From Syntrophomonadaceae bacterium (GTDB taxonomy: Bacteria > Bacillota > Ch66 > Ch109), in contig JAAZDI010000322.1 of the NCBI GenBank assembly GCA_012512295.1, positions 1 to 7,672 of the forward strand: DNA of 7,672 nt. The letters are read 5' to 3'. Below the pieces are notes generated by a model. That model saw only the letters and a program-made list of their open reading frames with translations, had not been told where the DNA came from and made no database searches. This document shows, piece after piece, positions 1 to 5,749 of the stretch. Numbering within the stretch: the first letter of the stretch is position 1; every line of letters begins with the position of its first letter. Both the position numbers and the translations under genes were made by a program.

Positions 1-78
1 GCTAAATAGATTAATCAATTGAGTTCTTTATATCGTAACATGAATACCCAAAGCAGACAATGGCGGGGATAAACTTGG

Positions 79-106
79 TTGACTTTTCAAAGTGAAGTGG
101 TATAAT
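79..106 (+). promoter_or_regulatory. sigma-A-type promoter of tRNA-Ala
   Basis: The -35 element TTGACT (79-84) and a perfect -10 TATAAT (101-106) are separated by 16 bases. Transcription would begin near 113, about 15 bases before the mature 5' end of the tRNA, leaving a short leader for RNase P to remove. This is the best promoter match in the window, as expected for a stable RNA gene. Confidence 0.8.
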
Positions 107-127
107 TATCTTCGTTCAATAATATGT

Positions 128-203
128 GGGGGTATAGCTCAGTTGGGAGAGCGTCTGGTTCGCATTCAGAAGGTCGGGGGTTCGAATCCCCCTATCTCCA
201 CCA
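128..203 (+). tRNA. tRNA-Ala (anticodon CGC)
   Basis: A full cloverleaf can be folded. The acceptor arm GGGGGTA pairs with TATCTCC, and the third pair is G3-U70, the alanine identity element. The D arm is GCTC/GAGC, the anticodon stem TCTGG/TCAGA encloses the loop TTCGCAT, and the T arm is GGGGG/CCCCC around TTCGAAT. The anticodon CGC (161-163) reads the codon GCG. The discriminator base is A and the CCA end is encoded (201-203). It is transcribed alone from its own promoter and followed by a terminator. C34 reads only GCG, so this is presumably an accessory isoacceptor beside a TGC tRNA located elsewhere. Confidence 0.97.
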
Positions 204-215
204 TCGGAAACAAGT

Positions 216-240
216 AACCGCGCGGGTTTGCGCGGTTTTA
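216..240 (+). terminator. rho-independent terminator of tRNA-Ala
   Basis: An 8 bp stem, AACCGCGC (216-223) with GCGCGGTT (230-237), closes the loop GGGTTT. It runs into TTTTACTTTTT. The distance of about a dozen bases from the CCA end and the GC-rich stem make this a convincing terminator. Confidence 0.85.
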
Positions 241-271
241 CTTTTTGGGCAAGTATCTCTTTTGTCGTAAA

Positions 272-292
272 TGTTGCAACCGTGTTGCAACC
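272..292. repeat. two tandem TGTTGCAACC units with palindromic cores
   Basis: TGTTGCAACC occurs at 272-281 and again at 283-292, an 11-base period. Each unit contains GTTGCAAC, which is its own reverse complement. Two identical palindromes one helical turn apart would face the same side of the DNA, as in a tandem protein-binding site. The pair lies between the tRNA terminator and the end of the 84-residue gene on the other strand, so it is not in an obvious promoter. A remnant of an integration site next to the tRNA is another possibility; no duplicate of the tRNA 3' end is present here to support that. Confidence 0.5.
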
Positions 293-394
293 AGAAAAAT
301 TACTTGCTATTCTAAGGCTCTGCCCCAAACCCCGAGGTTTATCGCTCCAGTTTTCCAGGGAGCAATAATTTGGGTCTATCGTATCCTTTTTTGA

Positions 395-649
395 CTAGCT
401 TTTGCTTCCTGGCTTTACTACAAAAAACAACACTGCTGTGCCTAAAATAACTACTAGGTCATAACGAATAATCGCTTCTATATCAGGAATGTCTTGGATT
501 ATTTTCTCGGGGTATGCGTAAACTCGGGTATAATCTCTTATGCGTTCCGGGTTATCAACTATTACCGGTTTTGTAGGTGGTTGTATAATAGTAAAAAATA
601 TTACCAACAATAGGCCGGCTACTAAAATAATTCTTTGAAATATGCTCAT
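395..649 (-). CDS. small two-helix membrane protein, function unknown
   Basis: The predicted product has 84 residues. I do not recognise its family. Two hydrophobic stretches can be seen, roughly residues 6-22 and 63-78, separated by a polar segment of about 40 residues rich in Asp, Arg, Tyr and Pro. This suggests a hairpin topology with the loop on one side of the membrane and a short basic tail (KPGSKS). The start is well supported: GGGAGG lies 9-10 bases upstream of the ATG on the minus strand. The gene stands alone, with no partner on the same strand within several hundred bases. A TATAAT-like -10 (754-759, minus) about 100 bases upstream may drive it. The ribosome binding site and hydrophobic pattern make a real gene likely, but no role can be assigned. 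Confidence 0.7.
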   Translation of the reverse strand: MSIFQRIILVAGLLLVIFFTIIQPPTKPVIVDNPERIRDYTRVYAYPEKIIQDIPDIEAIIRYDLVVILGTAVLFFVVKPGSKS

Positions 650-753
650 CTTGTTTGCCTCCCTCTTGTAGTTTTCACAATTCTACCCTGTTTTCTCTTG
701 GTGCTCCTATCAATAATTCCACAGCTAAGAAGGGCCCCTTATCTTGCGCTTTT

Positions 754-759
754 ATTATA
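754..759 (-). promoter_or_regulatory. possible -10 element for the 84-residue membrane protein
   Basis: TATAAT on the minus strand is a perfect -10 hexamer, but no good -35 lies 16-18 bases upstream (the best is TGGATG-like). The leader to the ATG at 649 would be about 100 bases. The AT-rich surroundings make chance matches likely. Confidence 0.3.
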
Positions 760-1080
760 AAAAATGATTGGAACTATCATCCATTTGATTGATCATTATT
801 CTGGTTTAATTAATGGTTTGCGCAGAAACACCGTATAATTCTTTGTAATTCGAATTGATTGAACACGATAAATCCCTTGGTTTTTATTATTATTATCTTT
901 ATTGTTTCCGTTTTTATATAAACTTTTTGAAAAAACATTCGGATCTTCCTGGAACAAAATATAGTAGTTAATGTGCAAGTATATATTTTGTACTTATATC
1001 AAATTTCGACTTTTATTGCTATTTCCCTGCTTAATTTTGAAACTATTTTGTTACTTTGTGGATTTTCTCAGTGGAATTAT

Positions 1081-1119
1081 CAATAGGCTCTCAGTTGTTT
1101 TAAAGATCCTGACCTATTG
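1081..1119. repeat. imperfect inverted repeat, hairpin potential
   Basis: CAATAGG (1081-1087) is the exact reverse complement of CCTATTG (1113-1119). Inside it TCAG (1091-1094) pairs with CTGA (1109-1112), so the stem is 7 bp, a 3-base bulge (CTC) on one side, then 4 bp around a loop of 14 bases. No T-run follows on either strand, so it is not a standard terminator. It could be a structured leader or a chance fold. Confidence 0.35.
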
Positions 1120-1208
1120 GTTCTATGCAAGTCGAGCGCATAATTTACTGGATTAGATCTGCTTTGCCAACATTTCTAATTTATGTAACCCAATCTATCT
1201 TACAGTCA

Positions 1209-1214
1209 TATACT
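1209..1214 (+). promoter_or_regulatory. possible -10 element upstream of the tail-anchored protein gene
   Basis: TATACT (1209-1214) matches the -10 consensus at five of six positions, about 32 bases before the ATG. No good -35 is seen 16-18 bases upstream. A transcript from here would begin inside the small hairpin 1213-1234. Confidence 0.25.
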
Positions 1215-1234
1215 GGTAGCAAATCAAGCTACAG
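1213..1234 (+). promoter_or_regulatory. leader hairpin just before the ribosome binding site
   Basis: CTG(G)TAGC (1213-1220) pairs with GCTACAG (1228-1234), giving seven base pairs with one bulged G around the loop AAATCAA. It ends three bases before the AAAGGGGGG ribosome binding site, close enough to influence translation. No known riboswitch or protein site is recognised. Confidence 0.3.
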
Positions 1235-1245
1235 TTAAAGGGGGG

Positions 1246-1560
1246 ATGGCTGTGTTGCCTTGTTGTTATAATCAATGGATGTGGCACCATAGATTGGCAC
1301 AAAAAAATAAGGCTTCGCAAACTGAAAGGCGCCTAGACCTCCTCGAGAAGATAATCGGGGAACTTGTTCGGGCAATAAACAAACCCTTTAGTTCCATTGA
1401 GAGAATAAATCAAAAAAGACGTTTTGATACTGAACTGGAAGCAGCTTTCGATGAACCTGAAGTTTTAACTTTTAATCGAAGCTTAACCTGGTTTGTTATT
1501 GTTCTGCTCATTTATTGGATTTTATTGTTTATCCCGGGCTATGGGAGTAATAGCAAATAA
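1246..1560 (+). CDS. small C-terminally anchored membrane protein, function unknown
   Basis: The predicted product is 104 residues long. Residues about 18-65 are charged and helix-prone (AQKNKASQTERRLDLLEKII and following), possibly a short coiled coil. Residues about 80-97 form a single strongly hydrophobic segment (WFVIVLLIYWILLF), followed by only seven residues. This is a tail-anchored layout with the N-terminal part most likely cytoplasmic. The start is uncertain. The ATG at 1246 directly abuts the G-run of AAAGGGGGG, whereas the in-frame GTG at 1252 has it at 6 bases, a normal spacing, and would remove two residues. It is a single gene with its own terminator downstream and faces murB convergently. 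The family is not recognised. Confidence 0.65.
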   Translation: MAVLPCCYNQWMWHHRLAQKNKASQTERRLDLLEKIIGELVRAINKPFSSIERINQKRRFDTELEAAFDEPEVLTFNRSLTWFVIVLLIYWILLFIPGYGSNSK

Positions 1561-1579
1561 AAACATTAAAAGCAATAAT

Positions 1580-1615
1580 GCAGTCCAAATAAAAATATTA
1601 CCGGACTGCGTTTTT
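1580..1615 (+). terminator. rho-independent terminator after the tail-anchored protein gene
   Basis: GCAGTCC (1580-1586) pairs with GGACTGC (1603-1609) across a 16-base loop that can itself pair AATA with TATT. The stem is followed by GTTTTT. It begins 20 bases after the stop codon. Read on the other strand the stem is followed by only a weak T-rich stretch, but it may also help stop murB transcripts. Confidence 0.8.
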
Positions 1616-1671
1616 ATCTAAATAAAGAACGCGATTTTTGGGTTACCTTGTTTAAACTTTGGGTGGAATAG

Positions 1672-1687
1672 GGCTTCATCTGAAGCC
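1672..1687. other. perfect hairpin downstream of murB
   Basis: GGCTTC (1672-1677) and GAAGCC (1682-1687) form a 6 bp stem with the loop ATCT, about 26 bases past the murB stop on the minus strand. No T-run follows on the minus strand, so it would be a processing or stabilising hairpin rather than a typical terminator. Confidence 0.4.
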
Positions 1688-1713
1688 ACGATGTTCTGCG
1701 AATCTGAACGAGT

Positions 1714-2652
1714 TCATTCTTCACCGATGATTGTTATTTCTGGAACCAGTTCAACACCAAATCTTTCTTTGACCTGTTCCTGGATGATTTTTATTAATGC
1801 TAAAACATCTTTAGCTGTAGCTTGACCTCGATTAACTATGAAACCAGCGTGTAATTCTGATACTTGAGCCTGGTTAACTCGAAAGCCTTTCAAGCCTAAT
1901 TCTTCAATCATTGGTCCCACAAAATGACCAGTTGGACGTCGGAAGACGCTCCCAGCACTGGGTAGGTTAAGCGGTTGGCGTGATTCACGGCGCCTGGTAA
2001 AGTCATCCATTCGCGCCTGAATTTCACCAAGATTACCTGGTGTTAATTCTAGAGTTGCTTCAAGGACGATTAGATCACTCCCTTGGAGGATGCTGTGCCG
2101 GTAGCTAAATTCTAGCTGATCAGCTAAGAGGGTAAAGCACCTTCCCTTCCCGTCCATAACTCGGACATAGGTTACCACATCCTTCATTTCGCCATCATAG
2201 GCGCCAGCATTCATTACCAGTGCACCTCCAAGTGAGCCGGGTATTCCTATCGCAAATTCCAAGCCAGAAAGCCCTCTCTCAGCAACCCGACGAGAAAGTT
2301 CACTCAAAGAAAGACCAGCCCCTGCCTTAACCTGATTTCCCGAAAATTCTAAATAACCAAAAGGATGATCAATCTTGATCACTACCCCGCGAATCCCTTT
2401 ATCGCGAATTAAGAGATTACTGCCTTTGCCAATTATGTAATAAGGTATTTCTTTTTACCGGCAAAAAGCCAAAACTCTTTGTAATTCTTCATCACTGGTT
2501 GGTATACCCAAGGCATCTGCCGGAACCCCGATCCGGAAGGTAGTATGCTGGGACATTGGCTCATCCCAGGCTATTCGATGTTCCGGAATGACTTGGGTTA
2601 ACTGACGTAAAACGTGTTGTGACTTGGATTTTTCTGCTGGATTCATTTTCAT
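1714..2652 (-). pseudogene. murB: UDP-N-acetylenolpyruvoylglucosamine reductase (MurB), interrupted by an in-frame stop
   Basis: MurB reduces UDP-GlcNAc-enolpyruvate to UDP-MurNAc with NADPH and FAD, the second committed step of peptidoglycan precursor synthesis in the cytoplasm. The frame spans 312 codons, normal for a type II MurB of about 300 residues. The sequence shows the N-terminal TTFRIG motif, the FAD-binding GKGSNLLIRD (codons 75-84), EFAIGIPGSLGGALVMNAGA (about 133-152), YRHS with the active-site Arg (about 185), SAGSVF with the catalytic Ser (about 235), and PEITIIG with the C-terminal Glu (about 305). Codon 66 (2455-2457) is TAA, in frame, between AFCR and KEIPYYIIGKGSN; both halves are in the same frame and align continuously with the family. 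The only in-frame start afterwards is GTG at 2382, past the FAD-binding GKGSN motif, so reinitiation would not give a full enzyme. The ATG at 2652 has GGGAGG 8 bases upstream. Options are a true nonsense mutation (a paralogue must then exist), readthrough, or a sequencing or assembly error. Confidence 0.9.
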
Positions 2653-2683
2653 AACCGATACCTCCCAGGGTGTGTTATAATCG

Positions 2684-2696
2684 TGATCGAGGATCA
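2684..2696. repeat. short inverted repeat in the murB leader
   Basis: TGATC (2684-2688) and GATCA (2692-2696) flank GAG, a 13-base dyad lying between the predicted murB start point and its ribosome binding site. It could be an operator or a chance palindrome. It does not match the TGGT-N-ACCA type sites typical of GntR regulators of lactate or glycolate genes. Confidence 0.2.
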
Positions 2697-2746
2697 GCGG
2701 TGGTGTTTGCTGATTTTTACGGATTACCTTCCATGTTTAGACTATT

Positions 2747-2775
2747 ATTCTATCATTTGTGGAATTGAACGGCAA
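2747..2775 (-). promoter_or_regulatory. probable murB promoter
   Basis: On the minus strand, -35 TTGCCG (2770-2775) and -10 TAGAAT (2747-2752, five of six consensus) are separated by exactly 17 bases. Transcription would start near 2740, giving a leader of about 88 bases. Its -35 lies one base from a plus-strand TTGACC. Confidence 0.5.
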
Positions 2776-2776
2776 G

Positions 2777-2805
2777 TTGACCAAATTAAATACCTGTTAT
2801 TCAAT
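2777..2805 (+). promoter_or_regulatory. possible distal promoter of the glcDF-like operon
   Basis: TTGACC (2777-2782, five of six) is followed after 17 bases by TTCAAT (2800-2805, four of six). It sits back to back with the murB promoter, and a transcript would have a leader of about 105 bases. Confidence 0.35.
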
Positions 2806-2811
2806 AAAGAC

Positions 2812-2840
2812 TTGCTATTTATTTTTTATTGTAGTTTAAT
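2812..2840 (+). promoter_or_regulatory. possible proximal promoter of the glcDF-like operon
   Basis: TTGCTA (2812-2817) and TTTAAT (2835-2840, five of six) have an ideal 17-base spacer. Start of transcription near 2847 would leave a leader of about 70 bases before the ATG at 2918. The region is AT-rich, so the match could be by chance. Confidence 0.4.
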
Positions 2841-2917
2841 TGTGTTAGACATAATTAATAACTGTAAAGAAGTAATAGAAGTAATAGATACAATTTATGG
2901 AGGTGCTCGATTGAGGA

Positions 2918-4333
2918 ATGGAACGTTCACTTTTGGTTAAAGAATTGGAAAATTGTTTAGGAAAAGATAAGGTAATTTCTGACCCAGTGGATCTCATGTA
3001 TTATTCTTATGATAGTTCTTTTCTGGCTAGACTAAACCGCTTTATTCCGGATGTGGTAGTAACTCCACGTTCAACTGAAGAGGTATCAGCAGTAATGCAG
3101 ATAGCCTATGCTAATGATATACCGGTAACCCCTCGGGGAGCCGGTACAGGAGAAACTTGCGGTTCGGTAGCGATTAAGGGTGGTTTGGTGATGGACCTTT
3201 CACCATGGGATACAATCGAGGAAATTGATGTGGCTAATATGCAAGTCTTTGTTCGTCCCGGGGTAATTCACGCCAAATTAAATGAGCGATTAGCTGAGTA
3301 TGGACTTTTTTTCCCGCCTGATCCAGGGAGTTCGATTATGTGTACAATCGGAGGCATGGTCGCTAATAACGCTAGCGGACTCCGAGCCGTAAAATATGGT
3401 TGCACTGAGCAGTACGTCCTTGGTCTGGAAGTTGTCTTGCCCAATGGAGAGGTAATCGTTACTGGCGGGATACAGTCTCGTTCAATTAAAAACGTTTCTG
3501 GCTTAAACCTGACTAAACTTTTTGTTGGTTCGGAAGGAATCTTAGGAGTAATTACTAAAATAAGACTTCGAGTATGGCCTAAACCAAAAGGACGGGGTAT
3601 CGTCATGGCGGTTTATCCTTCCCTAGACGATGCTCCAGCCTCTGTTTTAGAGGTTTATCAAGCCGGTATTCTGCCTTCTGGAATTGAAATTCTCGATCAA
3701 TCAGCAATTAATGCAGTGAATATGTATCGACCGGAAATTAATCTGCCTCAGGGTGAAGCGATCCTTCTTTTTGAAGTAGATGGCAACCCATCCAGCGTCG
3801 AATGGGAAGGCTTGAAAATTAAAGAAATAGCCTCGCGACGAGCGAGCCAGGTAGAATGGGCCACTGAGCCGAAAAGAATGGCTGATCTCTGGGAAGGCCG
3901 CAGCGTGGTTGCTACGGCCGCGGCCCGGGTTCGACCTGATGGTAGTCGAGTGTTTGCCGGAGAAGATATTAGTGTTCCTTTAGCCAAGGTGGCCGAGGCC
4001 TTACGCAGTATTAGGTCATTGGGCCAAAAACATGGGGTTAAAGTGGTGAATTATGGTCACATTGGTGATGGTAATGTTCACACCGCCCCGGTGATTGATC
4101 CAGAAAAACCAGATGAAGTCGAAAAGGCCAATCGATTAGTCGATGAAATTCATCGACTGGCAGTTACCCTTGGTGGATCAACAACTGGTGAACACGGTGT
4201 GGGGGCAGTGAGAGCAATGTATGCCGAATTAGAACACGGACCTGCTGTCAAAGTTATGCAAGCGATCAAGAAAGCTTTGGATCCTAAAGGAATCATGAAT
4301 CCGGGCAAAGTCTTTCTTCCAGAGGGGGAATAA
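2918..4333 (+). CDS. glcD: FAD-linked 2-hydroxy-acid oxidase/dehydrogenase, GlcD type
   Basis: This is a 471-residue flavoprotein of the glycolate oxidase GlcD / D-lactate dehydrogenase family, of normal length. It would oxidise a 2-hydroxy acid to the 2-oxo acid with FAD. Residues about 43-220 are the FAD-binding PCMH domain, with PRGAGTGETCG (72-82), PPDPGSS (133-139), TIGGMVANNASG (143-154) and GSEGILGVITKIRLRVWPKP (204-223). The C-terminal cap domain carries the metal/substrate histidine motifs YGHIGDGNVH (379-388) and TTGEHGVG (422-429), then LDPKGIMNPGKVF. No signal peptide is seen, so it is cytoplasmic or membrane-associated through its partner. The ATG is the first start after an in-frame TGA; GGAGGTG lies 12 bases upstream, slightly far. 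A closer GAGGA abuts the ATG. It overlaps no gene and is 3 bases from the Fe-S partner. Glycolate and D-lactate cannot be told apart by sequence. Confidence 0.93.
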   Translation: MERSLLVKELENCLGKDKVISDPVDLMYYSYDSSFLARLNRFIPDVVVTPRSTEEVSAVMQIAYANDIPVTPRGAGTGETCGSVAIKGGLVMDLSPWDTIEEIDVANMQVFVRPGVIHAKLNERLAEYGLFFPPDPGSSIMCTIGGMVANNASGLRAVKYGCTEQYVLGLEVVLPNGEVIVTGGIQSRSIKNVSGLNLTKLFVGSEGILGVITKIRLRVWPKPKGRGIVMAVYPSLDDAPASVLEVYQAGILPSGIEILDQSAINAVNMYRPEINLPQGEAILLFEVDGNPSSVEWEGLKIKEIASRRASQVEWATEPKRMADLWEGRSVVATAAARVRPDGSRVFAGEDISVPLAKVAEALRSIRSLGQKHGVKVVNYGHIGDGNVHTAPVIDPEKPDEVEKANRLVDEIHRLAVTLGGSTTGEHGVGAVRAMYAELEHGPAVKVMQAIKKALDPKGIMNPGKVFLPEGE

Positions 4334-4336
4334 CTA

Positions 4337-5656
4337 GTGTTTAAGGATACACCAGTAGTTCGAGAACAAATTAAAAAGTGCGTCCGCTGCGGCAAGTGCC
4401 GCAGTGTTTGTCCTATCTTTAATGAGTATCGAACCGAAAACTACTCCCCCCGTGGTCAAGTATTCATGGTTCAAATGCTCCGTGACGGTGTGCTTTCTGT
4501 TTCGAATAAGGTAGCCGCCAAATTGGGCGACTGCTTGATGTGTGAATCATGTTCCAGTATTTGTCCTTCGGCGATTCCGGTCCCAGAACTGGTCGCTGAA
4601 GCTCGGGCATTTATCACCGAACAACGGCCTTCCACCAGTAAAAAACTGATTTTTGAGAAGTTGTGGACCAGCCCTGGTCTTCTCCGTAATTCAGTGGCCG
4701 CCGCTGGTTTAGCTGATAGCCTGGGGTTGCGAAGTCTGGCTCGTTCCCTAGGACTAACCAGTATCCTTCCAGGAGATTTACCCCGGGCCGAAAAGATCCT
4801 GGGTAAAATACCGCGTCGATCCGCACGGTCTCAGTTAGCCGCAGTAATGCCGGCCAGAGGCACCCGCAAAACCAGAGTGGCTTATTTCCTTGGTTGTGGA
4901 ACTGACCTGTTGCAGCCGGAAATAGCACTAGCTACGGTAGAGGTGTTAACCCATTGTGGGTGTGAGGTAATTATTCCTCAGGACATTAGGTGTTGTGGCG
5001 TACCTCATCTGGCTAATGGAGCAAAGACTGTAGCCGAAAAACTGGTAATCCACAATCTAAACATCCTGTCCAAACTCGGGGTTGACGCCATTATAAGTGA
5101 TTGTGCTTCCTGTACCTCGACTTTAAATGGACACCTCTATCGGCCGGCTACCGTCATTGATAAACTAAAGAATAGCTCAAATTCTGCGCCAACCTTAGCC
5201 GAGAAAACTATAGAAGCCGCCAATTGGCTAAAAGGAAAGGTGTTTGACCTTACTGTATTCTTGGTGGACGAATTAGGTTTACCTACGGAAATTGGCAGAT
5301 TAATGAATTCAGTCGTGGTGACCTATCATGATCCTTGTCACCTAGTTAAAGCCCAGAAAATAAAAAATCAGCCGCGCAAGATTTTACAAAGTATACCCGG
5401 AGTTGATTTTCAAGAAATGGTCGGAGCCGATACTTGCTGTGGTGGGTCCGGGACATTTGGTTTGACCCATTATGATCTTTCTATGAAAATCTTAAAAAGA
5501 AAAATTGAAAGCATCCAAAATAGTGGAGCCGAAATACTGGCTACCAGTTGCCCTAGTTGCACAACTCAGATTAGTTATGGATTACGTGAGGCCGGTTTAA
5601 ATATAAAAGTCATTCACCCGGTCCAGCTCCTCCAAAAAGCATTAATTCAGCATTGA
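4337..5656 (+). CDS. glcF: Fe-S and CCG-domain electron-transfer subunit, GlcF type
   Basis: This 439-residue protein matches the GlcF / HdrD-like architecture. Two [4Fe-4S] motifs are near the N-terminus, CVRCGKCRSVCP (Cys 15, 18, 21, 25) and CLMCESCSSICP (Cys 66, 69, 72, 76). Two CCG domains follow. The first has Cys187, the Cys219-Cys220 pair and Cys256/Cys259. The second has HDPCH (Cys334), TCCGG (Cys367-368) and CPSC (Cys405/408). All ligands appear present, so it should be functional. It would take electrons from the FADH2 of the upstream flavoprotein and pass them on, probably to quinone or another carrier at the membrane; no transmembrane helix is visible. It starts with GTG at 4337, 3 bases after the upstream stop, with AGAGGGGGA 7 bases before it, so the two genes are surely cotranscribed. 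No third subunit (glcE) is present in the window. Confidence 0.92.
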   Translation: MFKDTPVVREQIKKCVRCGKCRSVCPIFNEYRTENYSPRGQVFMVQMLRDGVLSVSNKVAAKLGDCLMCESCSSICPSAIPVPELVAEARAFITEQRPSTSKKLIFEKLWTSPGLLRNSVAAAGLADSLGLRSLARSLGLTSILPGDLPRAEKILGKIPRRSARSQLAAVMPARGTRKTRVAYFLGCGTDLLQPEIALATVEVLTHCGCEVIIPQDIRCCGVPHLANGAKTVAEKLVIHNLNILSKLGVDAIISDCASCTSTLNGHLYRPATVIDKLKNSSNSAPTLAEKTIEAANWLKGKVFDLTVFLVDELGLPTEIGRLMNSVVVTYHDPCHLVKAQKIKNQPRKILQSIPGVDFQEMVGADTCCGGSGTFGLTHYDLSMKILKRKIESIQNSGAEILATSCPSCTTQISYGLREAGLNIKVIHPVQLLQKALIQH

Positions 5657-5693
5657 GATTTAAGCATACTATCTAATAATCCTTGTTTGTTGG

Positions 5694-5746
5694 CGCCTGT
5701 CCTGTTGCTACTTGTAAAAAGTTGGTGATAGGTCGGGCGTTTGTCT
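5694..5746 (+). terminator. possible terminator at the end of the glcDF-like operon
   Basis: CGCCTGTCCT (5694-5703) can pair with AGGTCGGGCG (5730-5739) with one G-U pair and one mismatch, across a 26-base loop containing ACTT/AAGT. It is followed by TTTGTCTT. It lies between convergent genes, where a terminator is expected, but the stem and T-run are imperfect. Confidence 0.4.
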
Positions 5747-5749
5747 TAA

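Larger units (their letters stand above)
650..1245. other. AT-rich gene-free stretch of about 600 bases
   Basis: No convincing gene is present. Open frames exist on both strands (about 60 codons each near 796-978 minus and 971-1156 plus), but neither has a ribosome binding site. The first is low-complexity Asn/Lys, and the second is a run of hydrophobic codons expected from T-rich DNA. The ends hold the leaders of the flanking small genes. One inverted repeat (1081-1119) is the only clear structure. I see no tRNA, riboswitch consensus, terminal inverted repeats or transposase remnants. Confidence 0.6.

Noticed and set aside
116..328. 70-codon open frame on the minus strand across the tRNA gene
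   Set aside because: It is antisense to the tRNA and its terminator; its GGDRGIRTPDL-like sequence is the familiar artefact of translating the reverse strand of a tRNA gene.
1..340. Integrated mobile element at the tRNA 3' end
   Set aside because: No duplicate of the tRNA 3' end, no integrase and no phage or conjugation gene is present in the window.
796..978. 60-codon open frame on the minus strand
   Set aside because: TTG start, no ribosome binding site, low-complexity Asn/Lys content expected from AT-rich DNA.
1125..1138. Possible 16S rRNA gene fragment (ATGCAAGTCGAGCG)
   Set aside because: Only 14 bases match and the flanks do not resemble rRNA; with this window and a 1.5 kb target, a chance match of this length is not very unlikely.
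971..1156. 61-codon hydrophobic open frame on the plus strand
   Set aside because: No ribosome binding site before the ATG; hydrophobicity follows from T-rich codons; it contains the inverted repeat 1081-1119.
2455..2457. Genetic code reassignment or programmed recoding at the murB TAA
   Set aside because: TAA is used as a true stop for other genes in the window, and no recoding signal such as a downstream stem-loop is evident; a simple mutation or sequence error is more likely.
2683..2940. 85-codon open frame on the plus strand between murB and glcD
   Set aside because: It covers the predicted promoters and the ribosome binding site of the next gene, has no ribosome binding site of its own, and resembles no protein family.
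3268..4395. Minus-strand open frames within the glcD-like gene
   Set aside because: They are antisense shadows of a strongly conserved flavoprotein gene and show no domain motifs.
4614..4928. Minus-strand open frame within the glcF-like gene
   Set aside because: Antisense shadow of the Fe-S subunit gene.
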